33,785 nt of DNA from contig JAHWGK010000031.1 of the NCBI GenBank assembly GCA_020054495.1, positions 1-33,785 of the forward strand, read 5' to 3'. Within the stretch, counting starts at the first letter, position 1. The number at the start of each line of letters is the position of its first letter. The notes beneath the pieces were generated by a model. That model saw only the letters and a list, made by a program, of their open reading frames with translations, was not told where the DNA came from and did no database searches. Below are positions 24,801 to 31,086 of this stretch, one piece after another. The DNA comes from Thermoplasmata archaeon (GTDB taxonomy: Archaea > Thermoplasmatota > E2 > DHVEG-1). Made by a program: the position numbers and the translations under genes.

Positions 24801-25566
24801 TAGAAAACAAAGAGATCTTACGACCAGCAACATCAAATAAAACATCACCAACACTAAGCTTTCCAGCTTCAACCCACTTGTTATTAACAAATAGTATATG
24901 ATTTGGAGTAACCCTTAACTCATCATTAATAACAACATAATAATCAGTCATACGATCTTTACTATAAGACAACAGTTTTTTCACGCGAGAATCAACAAAA
25001 CTACCAGAAACATCATCATACGACCTAACAACATCCCCTGCTTCAATATCCTCAATGTTCTTCAAGGACCCATCTGTCATAGTTATTTTAGTTCCCGCAA
25101 GAAAACACGTATCCTCAAGCCAATAAATAGTTACATTATTAACATTTTGACCATTAGTCATAATAATTTCGAGTAAATTTTTATTATTATCATCGAGTGA
25201 TGCATTAAAATCCCAGTTTTGATTAAAAGAATATGCAATTATTATCTTTTCACCCTTTGAGTCAATCTCAATTGATCCATCATTAATAACAATATCACTA
25301 GTAGAACTAGAACCATTCCCACCTGCAATTAAACTATTAAGAACTTCTACAATAGAATTATATTGACTAACAGTGGCTCTAGTCTGATATTTACTTTCTT
25401 CACTTTCAATGTACTGTGGCCCCCATAAAAGAACAGCACCAGTTGCTGAGAAAAAAATCATTAACACTAACATAAGGGATATAGTAGAACTCATTGCGTC
25501 ATTTTTTAATAGTCTTGATAAACTGTGTTTAATGGTATTAAGTTTATTTTTCATTGTTATATTCAT
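21838..25566 (-). CDS. Giant Hint-domain pilin-like protein, paralog B
   Basis: 1242 residues. The pilin-type N-terminus (LLKNDAMSSTISLMLVLMIF) and pilin-like domain lead to NVTIYWLEDT and a Hint domain from Cys154 (CFLAGTKITMTDGSLKNIED) to about residue 300, ending YFADGFLVRSD without His-Asn. Next are a DNRLRE-like domain (about 320-520; DTYISKYSPDINYG), two FN3-like domains (about 520-730), three or four PKD domains (about 735-1030; PEGDKISYRFNWNAS) and the conserved C-terminal pilin domain (PFGVIYLFDLGSIVHRIPSA). The ATG at 25566 is preceded by AAGGAAAGGAGAG. The ends are nearly identical to paralog A while the middle differs. The protein is presumably secreted and assembled by the pilus machinery encoded upstream. 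Confidence 0.87.
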   Translation of the reverse strand: MNITMKNKLNTIKHSLSRLLKNDAMSSTISLMLVLMIFFSATGAVLLWGPQYIESEESKYQTRATVSQYNSIVEVLNSLIAGGNGSSSTSDIVINDGSIEIDSKGEKIIIAYSFNQNWDFNASLDDNNKNLLEIIMTNGQNVNNVTIYWLEDTCFLAGTKITMTDGSLKNIEDIEAGDVVRSYDDVSGSFVDSRVKKLLSYSKDRMTDYYVVINDELRVTPNHILFVNNKWVEAGKLSVGDVLFDVAGRKISLFSIEKRFLKELSFDLLLESGNTYFADGFLVRSDVEKIVVSSSVGVSMMSCAPVQLDPLGEESVPPLSSWHDYPIELNSTATKDTYISKYSPDINYGEEPKLYVDPMHPVISYLNRALVKTDFDESDIPEFSYIIDADLNLLYYSWDGVGIGWPRQHDVYECANSWNELPPAGADWDNQEFNFRESDPGVLYSVSISKTGFGWKEWDVTSSIQEFVGYSWGSNPVGIQLGHYEDFHGWYIKDVDEDIGTLQHTVKYRSREYESPFMIVSFIAPPTIETWNPTGIGTDSATLEGKLTYDGGEATDCYFKWGYGSLSYTTSKSTSRYDYSDSALISVSISNLNSGDLVEYKAYAENSAYSNGYGSIVEFITIPPSPTYLEEASTGSGPNKIKVVWDEGAVEGTGQDVYTKVLCKEGSYPTYDEDLTNPLVKAWKGMQEYHTFYDLDEDTCYYFSAYTNVTEDGLWQRNNVPDQCIICTSSNSPPDTPSTPAGDTPVDVGVPHMYETVATDPEGDKISYRFNWNASGVVDESSSWSSWVPSGTPVSVSHSWFSPGVYEVRVQAKDSDTPPFSSWSNALNVTVNPSVSIPPSVVLTPKFEGNLSIGESGEFQLLVTDPENDQIQYRINWDVDGTSDITDWSVLSDPGTFFESHSWPSSGIYNVSAQARAPSGGGEGAWSDKCRVNVTGVLGKPNTLDLPFSIYYNETTYIFGLTATEDGVSYKFDFGDENGVTDWNGPYNTGDTVEADHAWSEKGVYEVSVKAKKDATSFETEWSDPQALRVLYKYVVPPDIREEPEKVSPDSPESNTFTAYQDLVGAVCIHLFNDSYPPLANSVDKGKIPFGVIYLFDLGSIVHRIPSASGEHKTLLQSGGVMSVLPGGAHIDSYSNIYENGDILGFTVTMIRADNIIAGSGAGTYGLTFENQDTFTREQQESNVYNLKVKILGEYSITWHEYLTRNFKFDSQSGQFSDFLVYDDYGGKQLIFSTALIKADLQ
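24690..25116 (-). repeat. Hint-coding segment, copy 2 of a near-identical pair
   Basis: Matches 20580-21013 at about 95% by eye. See that entry for the extent of similarity. Confidence 0.8.
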
Positions 25567-25584
25567 CTCTCCTTTCCTTACTTC

Positions 25585-25602
25585 GGCATAATAAATTATG
25601 CC
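25585..25602 (-). promoter_or_regulatory. Leader hairpin before paralog B
   Basis: GGCATAA (25585-25591) and TTATGCC (25596-25602) form a perfect 7-bp inverted repeat with a TAAA loop, between the TATA box and the ribosome binding site. The paralog A leader has only a weak counterpart (GCAT/ATGC at 21598-21613). It may be an operator or an RNA hairpin. Confidence 0.4.
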
Positions 25603-25628
25603 ATATACGTTATACTTTGTAAATACTA

Positions 25629-25660
25629 ATATATAAACATTTCGTGTAAAAATGTCAAAT
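25629..25660 (-). promoter_or_regulatory. Promoter of paralog B with shared upstream element
   Basis: On the minus strand TTGACATTTTTACACGAAAT is followed by the TATA region GTTTATATATTAG and, 10 bases on, AAAGTATAACGTATATGG. This is the clearest form of the element also seen at 12634-12662. The TATA box is about 68 bases before the ATG at 25566. Confidence 0.65.
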
Positions 25661-25720
25661 CAATAAATTTTTCTATTGCATTAAATATTATCATTTTATA
25701 GGGAAACATTTTGTTAATGC

Positions 25721-25754
25721 CTATATTTATATGTTTCTTGTTAAAATGTCAAAT
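25721..25754 (-). promoter_or_regulatory. Second copy of the TGACA/TATA promoter element
   Basis: TTTGACATTTTAACAAGAAA followed by CATATAAATATAGG on the minus strand repeats the layout at 25629-25660 about 94 bases farther upstream. It could be a second promoter for paralog B or a duplication left by recombination. Only a 27-codon frame starts near it (ATG at 25709). Confidence 0.45.
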
Positions 25755-25841
25755 CATCAATCTTTTAATTTATTGTAGATATTAGAGATATATAAGAAAA
25801 TGATTCAAACAATATTTTTTATAAATTAAACCTATGATACA

Positions 25842-27110
25842 TTATTTATCTAATTCATCGTTTTTAACAATCTTTTTCCATATAATAGAAATTATCAATG
25901 ATGATATTATACTCACTAAAATAATTCCTATCGCTGCAAATACATTCTTTAATAAATCCGGATTTATTAACAAAACAATTCCAAAAGAAAACATCATTAT
26001 ACCAGAAACCAATTTTAGAATCCTACCTTGATACTCGCTAATTTTCCTTCGACCAAGAGTTACAACAAATATCAAAACAATAACAATTAATGGTATCACA
26101 TAGACAATATTATATATTAGTATATATAGATAAGATTGCATTAGAGGGACATTGTGAATAATTAAAGAATTTGTAAAAACAACTGGTAATCCCAATGTAC
26201 AAGCTAATTCATAGGTATTTGCAAATATTGCTAATGCAATTGTTCCAAGAATCATTGTTGGCAAATGTGTAATTTTAACCACACCACGCATTCGTTTGAA
26301 TAATTTTTTCTTTTTACTTTTAGATATACTCAAAGAAAAACCTTGTTTAAAGAAGAAAAAATCTTTAATATTAATACTACCAAGAATCAAAGCAACTAGA
26401 CCCGCTACCAATGTAACAATAAAAGGTTGTTCTAGTTTAGTGAAAGTTGTTAACAACAAAACCATAAGTAAAAAATAAATAAAACCAGAAAAAAAGATAA
26501 AAATTCCTCCAATTATAAGCATTCGCTTTCTAGATTTTGCATATAAAAGAAGGTTTAATAAAAATAATAAAATGAAAAATGAGCAAGGATTCACACTATC
26601 AAGAGCACCCAAAACAATTGTTAGAACCGGTAAAGACAGCTCCGAGAGATTAAAACAAAATAAACCAAAAGGTGTATCTATACAAATACTATCCCGATCA
26701 GGTTCAGGGGGCACCTCTGAATAATTCCCGGCCAGATGATAATCTATTGCATCTTGAAGATTTTTTTCAGTTGTATTATCATAAACAAACCAAAATAAGG
26801 CTTTATTATTTGTTTGATTTTTAACAACTGTGCCAGGAGTGGCTGTAAAACCATATGAATAAAATAGTTCTCTATTTGCATTATTTTTTATTGAGAATCG
26901 ATAAACAGTTAGATTATTTTCATATTGTTCTTCAATTAGATCAATTATTGGGGCGGTCTCTTCACAATTACCACATCCTTCATTATAGAAAAATTCAAGG
27001 GCAATATCAGTATCTTCTGCAATAACAGACTGCGTAAAGTTAAAAAACAAAAAAGATAGCGAAATAGCAATAAAAAAGCAACGCAAATATCTATTCATCA
27101 AAGCAAACAT
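25842..27110 (-). CDS. Thioredoxin-CcdA/DsbD-like thiol-disulfide transporter
   Basis: The 422-residue protein starts with a signal-type segment, then an extracellular thioredoxin-like domain (about 32-130) with the active site CGNC at residues 46-49 and the cis-Pro region FTATPGTVV. A membrane domain with about six or seven helices follows, of CcdA/DsbD type, with SVNPCSFFILLF in its first helix and ELACTLGLPVVFTN later; these two Cys form the expected redox pair. It should pass electrons from the cytoplasm to extracellular thiols. It lies between the secretion genes and the Cys-bearing Hint proteins. The ATG at 27098 (MNRYLRC) is an alternative start. Confidence 0.85.
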   Translation of the reverse strand: MFALMNRYLRCFFIAISLSFLFFNFTQSVIAEDTDIALEFFYNEGCGNCEETAPIIDLIEEQYENNLTVYRFSIKNNANRELFYSYGFTATPGTVVKNQTNNKALFWFVYDNTTEKNLQDAIDYHLAGNYSEVPPEPDRDSICIDTPFGLFCFNLSELSLPVLTIVLGALDSVNPCSFFILLFLLNLLLYAKSRKRMLIIGGIFIFFSGFIYFLLMVLLLTTFTKLEQPFIVTLVAGLVALILGSINIKDFFFFKQGFSLSISKSKKKKLFKRMRGVVKITHLPTMILGTIALAIFANTYELACTLGLPVVFTNSLIIHNVPLMQSYLYILIYNIVYVIPLIVIVLIFVVTLGRRKISEYQGRILKLVSGIMMFSFGIVLLINPDLLKNVFAAIGIILVSIISSLIISIIWKKIVKNDELDK

Positions 27111-27155
27111 CCTTGCATAACGATTGTTAAGTTTTTTTCGTCTGATATATTACTT

Positions 27156-27170
27156 GATGTATAAATCTTT
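27156..27170 (-). promoter_or_regulatory. TATA box for the thioredoxin-CcdA gene
   Basis: The minus strand reads AAAGATTTATACATC, about 50 bases before the ATG at 27110. The gene therefore seems to be transcribed apart from the pilB-pilC genes, which end at 27234. Confidence 0.4.
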
Positions 27171-27233
27171 ATTCATTAATCATTAGTTATTAGAATAAAA
27201 AAGTTAAATACAACTCATTATGGTTTAGTCTTT

Positions 27234-28187
27234 TTATATTCCAGTGATAAGTAGCTTGAATATTAGCCATGCTACCAGCATCATAATAAAAGTATGTTTC
27301 ACACCTGAGACAACATTTCCTTCTTCAAAAACCCCTGTCACTAATCCCATACCCGCACTCTGGATAAGAGCCGCGTAAAAAAACACCTCAGTTATAGCAT
27401 ATTGTGTAATTCCTCCAGCACCACCCACTCCAGCAGTACTATAAGCCTGCGCAGCTTCCGCAGCACCCTCCCCGAGCATACTAGGAAGAAGACTTTTACA
27501 TAATACAATAATAATTAGTAAAAAAACACCCATACCAACGTATATTACAGCCACATAAGACATCATACCCGCTCTTCTTTCAGAGTCAATTAATTTTATT
27601 TCCCTTGCATCCTTTGAAGCAGCGTCTAATACATCGGCTACATTCCCACCACTTCTACTAGCTTCAATAATCAAAGAAATAGTTCTCCTAATAAGCTTGG
27701 TATTAACTCTTTTTGCAAAAGCACTTAAAGCATTGTCAACGCTACTACCCCAAGAAATTTGTCTAGCTATTTTTTGTATCTCTGGCGTCAAAACACCATA
27801 ATTTCCTCTAGAAGAATACATAATGGCCTTGGTAAAAGTCATTCCAGCGCGTCTTGATTCAGCTAAATCTCTAACAAAATCAGGAAATCGATTATCAATC
27901 TTACGCACTCTGTGTAAACGCAAGAATTCATATATACCAAAAACACCTGTAAGAATAAAAACTGCTATAAGAATAAAATCAACAGAAGTGCCAATAATAA
28001 TATATCCATCACCTGAAGGAATGTACATTGGTTTAATAATTCCTATAGAAGCCAATAAGCCAAAGATAATAAATATAAACGCGGGTATTGCTGCAGCCAA
28101 ATACACAATAAATCTTGTTAATTGTCCGGTAAAGGTTAGCCGTTTTATCAGCCCCTGTTTATTAACAACATCTGATTCTGCATCCAT
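27234..28187 (-). CDS. Type II/IV secretion system F family protein (TadC/PilC-like)
   Basis: A 317-residue inner-membrane platform protein of the T2SF family, with two N-terminal helices, a cytoplasmic helical domain (FPDFVRDLAESRRAGMTFTK, ISWGSSVDNALSAFAKR, EASRSGGNVADVLD) and C-terminal helices. The GLFMTLA-type details differ, but the SGG-N-DVL signature is clear. It forms the membrane base on which the PilB ATPase acts. It begins six bases after the preceding T2SF gene, with AGGTGTGATG before the ATG. The pair corresponds to the two halves of a pilus platform. Confidence 0.88.
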   Translation of the reverse strand: MDAESDVVNKQGLIKRLTFTGQLTRFIVYLAAAIPAFIFIIFGLLASIGIIKPMYIPSGDGYIIIGTSVDFILIAVFILTGVFGIYEFLRLHRVRKIDNRFPDFVRDLAESRRAGMTFTKAIMYSSRGNYGVLTPEIQKIARQISWGSSVDNALSAFAKRVNTKLIRRTISLIIEASRSGGNVADVLDAASKDAREIKLIDSERRAGMMSYVAVIYVGMGVFLLIIIVLCKSLLPSMLGEGAAEAAQAYSTAGVGGAGGITQYAITEVFFYAALIQSAGMGLVTGVFEEGNVVSGVKHTFIMMLVAWLIFKLLITGI

Positions 28188-28193
28188 AATTCA

Positions 28194-29057
28194 TCACACC
28201 TTTGCAGACATTGATGAAAGAACCACTGAAAATCCAATATGTATTAGCGGTATTATAAAACCAACAAAGACATACATAAACATCAACTGGTCTGTACCAG
28301 CTTTTGAAATTATCATCAAAAGAGGTATAATTATTATTATCAAAAGCACACCCGCAACTGCTGCGGTAACATACGCTTCTGCCATAATACCTAAACTCTC
28401 AATAAGCTGCCTTTGTGCCACTCGATTCTCACGCGTATACTGATCAGCTTTTGCCATAAAATAAGGTTTAAGAGCACCACCAGATTGAACAGTAACAACA
28501 GCACCTTGTAAAAATTCTTTAAACTTTTCCGAAGGAGTTCTATTAATATTCGCCTTCATAGCTGAGATTATGTCTCTGCCAAGAAGATTTACATCACGAT
28601 ATATCCACAGTGCTTCCTCTCTAATTTCTCCATAGATTCTCTGTTTAGAAAGACTCTTAAAAATCTCTGATGGAGTGATACCTGCAGAGGCCATAGCTGA
28701 TATAAAATTCAAGGCATAAGGTAAATGCAAATCAATCTTTTTAGCACGTGCCTTTGCTTTACTAGCCGGCATAATCTTAAAATATAAATAAGTAAAAAAG
28801 GTAGACAAAAGCGGAATGGTTACAAGTGCAAATATTAACCATATACTAGGGGACAAAAAAAGAATTAAACTAAAATAAATAATTGTTGAGACGATAGCGG
28901 CTAAGATTGTATTAACCCATAGACAAGAGACGTAAGCCCCTGGACGTATTGTAATATGAGCACTCTCAAGGGAATACTTCATTTTTTCTGTGATTACGCT
29001 CTCAGCAGTCCGTCCAAACCATCTATAACACATTTTTTGATAGTTATTAAGTGACAC
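28194..29057 (-). CDS. Type II/IV secretion system F family protein (TadB/PilC-like)
   Basis: A T2SF platform protein of 287 residues with paired N-terminal helices, the cytoplasmic domain (LHLPYALNFISAMASAGITP, LLGRDIISAMKANINRTPSE, VQSGGALKPYF) and C-terminal helices. The GTG at 29057 was chosen because GGAGGTGAT lies directly upstream at the right spacing. An in-frame ATG at 29075 gives a 293-residue form without that site. Either start overlaps the end of the ATPase gene, so translation is coupled. It partners with the following T2SF protein. Confidence 0.88.
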   Translation of the reverse strand: MSLNNYQKMCYRWFGRTAESVITEKMKYSLESAHITIRPGAYVSCLWVNTILAAIVSTIIYFSLILFLSPSIWLIFALVTIPLLSTFFTYLYFKIMPASKAKARAKKIDLHLPYALNFISAMASAGITPSEIFKSLSKQRIYGEIREEALWIYRDVNLLGRDIISAMKANINRTPSEKFKEFLQGAVVTVQSGGALKPYFMAKADQYTRENRVAQRQLIESLGIMAEAYVTAAVAGVLLIIIIIPLLMIISKAGTDQLMFMYVFVGFIIPLIHIGFSVVLSSMSAKV

Positions 29058-31086
29058 CCCTATCACCTCCTTCATCTGAAGCTTGAGATAATTCTACACT
29101 AATATTATCGTTTAACTCTTTAATAATCTTTTTAGCCGTTTTTCTTTTAATTCCCTTAATTTTTATCAATTCTTTCTGAGATACATTATTTAAATTATCT
29201 ACAGATGTAAATCCATTATCATAAAGCAAAACAGCTGTTTCATTATCTATGCTTTCCATATCCTTAAAAGCATTTATTTTATCATCCAATTCAACATCTG
29301 ATTCAGGTTTATCTCCTTCTTGTTTTTCTTCTGACTGAATTACAGGGGTTTCTTGTAGTTCTTTTTGATCTACGCTAATGTTATTACCCAACTCTGGTGA
29401 TTCTTCAACAAATTTCTCTGTTTTTTTCTTTTTAGACTCACTTCCTTTTTTATCTTTATTCTTATCTTTCTTTTTTTTCGGCTCAGGATGCCTCATCTTT
29501 TTTAGGAAGTCATCAGGGTTCTCAGAATATCTAGATACTGCTTTGGCAACCTCCTGATATGTTCTAATATCATTATCCCGCATCCATTCTAATATCTCTG
29601 TCCTATTTCTGATTTCTTTAGTAATCTCCTCTTTTGTTAAATCCCAACTAGCTCTTATGCCCTCTAAAATATAGCTTTTACCTGTGTAAATAAACTTATC
29701 CTCTATCGGATCCCAACGGAAAACCTCATTTGTCAGAATTTCCTTAGTTGTAGGATCAATATCAATAATTTCAATAATCTGCTTACATCTTCTCACACGT
29801 TTTCCCTTAACACGTGTTGTAATATGAATAGAAACAATATCTAAAGACTGCAACATAACCCTAGGTATCTCAATGGGTTTACCTTCAAGCCTATGTATTA
29901 GAGATTTCGCAGAGTCAGCGTGAACAGTGGAATATGTCGCATGACCTGTAGCCATAGCCTGAAACAGGACATACGCTTCTTTACCACGTATTTCACCAAC
30001 AATTATGTATTCAGGTCTCTGACGAAGCGCAGCCTTCATAAGATCATACATATCAATCTCACCAACCATTTTATTTGCTACAACCTCACCGAAACCTGAA
30101 CGTGAAACTCCTGGAATCCAATTCGGATGTGGAAGATTAATTTCCCTTGTTTCCTCAATGGAAACTATCTTGGCTTCACGAGGAATAAAAAGTGACAAGG
30201 CATTTAATATTGTAGTTTTTCCAGAGGCGGTCCCACCAGCAATCAACGCGTTCACTCTGTTTTCAACAGCAAGCCACATATAAGCCAAGATTTCAGAAGA
30301 TACCGTGTTAAGAGCTACCAGATCTGGAGGAGTAAATGGATCTGCACGGAATTTTCTAATTGTAAATGTCGAACCTTTCGTCGTTATTTCATTACTCAAT
30401 GTCATCTGAATTCTAGAGCCATCTGGCATAGTAGCATCAAGCATAGGCTCAGCTATACTGATATGTTTACCACATTTCTGAGCAAGTCGGATAACAAAAT
30501 AAGAAAGATCCTCTTCATCTTTGAATTCAACATTACTTCTAACGGAACCATATTTCCTATGATATAAAAAAATTGAAACACCAGAGCCGTCACAAGAAAT
30601 ATCCTCGAGATGGGGATCCCTCATCAAGGGATCTATTTTCCCAAAACCAAGAGATTCTCTCTTAATATAATACAAGATTTTCCTCTTTGAAAGATCCTCG
30701 AGCTCGATTTCATAACTGCTTATGACTTGTTCTACCTGCTCGGTTAGATAATTTTCAATTTTCTTAGAATCAAGTTCATCAAGCCGCATATTAAATGTTT
30801 TCAATAGCGTCTCCCAAACAAAATTAAGGGTCTTCTGTTCATCATCAGAAAGATACGGCTCAATCACTTTGTAATACTTCTCGAGAGTATCCATATTCTT
30901 TAAAACCTTTGCATAAGCAAATGGTTCATTCAGAGGATAAAAATCAAGTTCTTTAAACTCTGATTTAAAAATAATTGAACCTGTCCTACCACAATTGAGA
31001 CAGTCTACCTTTACTTTTTGACCTGATTCACCCTCACATTGAATTTTTGTATGACACCCAGGACAAATAGCTATTTTTTTATGCAT
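29047..31086 (-). CDS. PilB/TadA-type secretion ATPase with zinc ribbon and HhH ends
   Basis: The 679-residue hexameric ATPase has a Walker A motif, AGGTASGKTT (near 285), a Walker B region, EYIIVGEIRGKEA, and the His box GHATYSTVHADS. It powers assembly of archaeal type IV pilus-like filaments from the cytoplasm. The N-terminus is a zinc ribbon (CPGC and CLNC within the first 35 residues). After a charged, low-complexity linker (about 535-610) comes a helix-hairpin-helix segment (NVSQKELIKIKGIKRKTAKK). Both additions are unusual for the family. The ATG at 31086 directly follows the stop of the paralogous ATPase gene upstream. Confidence 0.93.
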   Translation of the reverse strand: MHKKIAICPGCHTKIQCEGESGQKVKVDCLNCGRTGSIIFKSEFKELDFYPLNEPFAYAKVLKNMDTLEKYYKVIEPYLSDDEQKTLNFVWETLLKTFNMRLDELDSKKIENYLTEQVEQVISSYEIELEDLSKRKILYYIKRESLGFGKIDPLMRDPHLEDISCDGSGVSIFLYHRKYGSVRSNVEFKDEEDLSYFVIRLAQKCGKHISIAEPMLDATMPDGSRIQMTLSNEITTKGSTFTIRKFRADPFTPPDLVALNTVSSEILAYMWLAVENRVNALIAGGTASGKTTILNALSLFIPREAKIVSIEETREINLPHPNWIPGVSRSGFGEVVANKMVGEIDMYDLMKAALRQRPEYIIVGEIRGKEAYVLFQAMATGHATYSTVHADSAKSLIHRLEGKPIEIPRVMLQSLDIVSIHITTRVKGKRVRRCKQIIEIIDIDPTTKEILTNEVFRWDPIEDKFIYTGKSYILEGIRASWDLTKEEITKEIRNRTEILEWMRDNDIRTYQEVAKAVSRYSENPDDFLKKMRHPEPKKKKDKNKDKKGSESKKKKTEKFVEESPELGNNISVDQKELQETPVIQSEEKQEGDKPESDVELDDKINAFKDMESIDNETAVLLYDNGFTSVDNLNNVSQKELIKIKGIKRKTAKKIIKELNDNISVELSQASDEGGDRGVT

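Noticed and set aside
10235-25566. The CFLAGT domains as ordinary inteins splicing essential proteins
   Set aside because: No homing endonuclease is present, the two giant copies lack the C-terminal His-Asn and none has a following Cys/Ser/Thr, and the host proteins are surface pilins. Hint or bacterial intein-like domains fit better.
25660-25709. 27-codon frame (ATG 25709) after the second promoter copy
   Set aside because: No ribosome binding site, and it runs through the next promoter element; most likely chance.
25842-27110. Cytochrome c maturation cluster
   Set aside because: Only the thioredoxin-CcdA fusion is present; no CcmC, CcmF or cytochrome genes are nearby.
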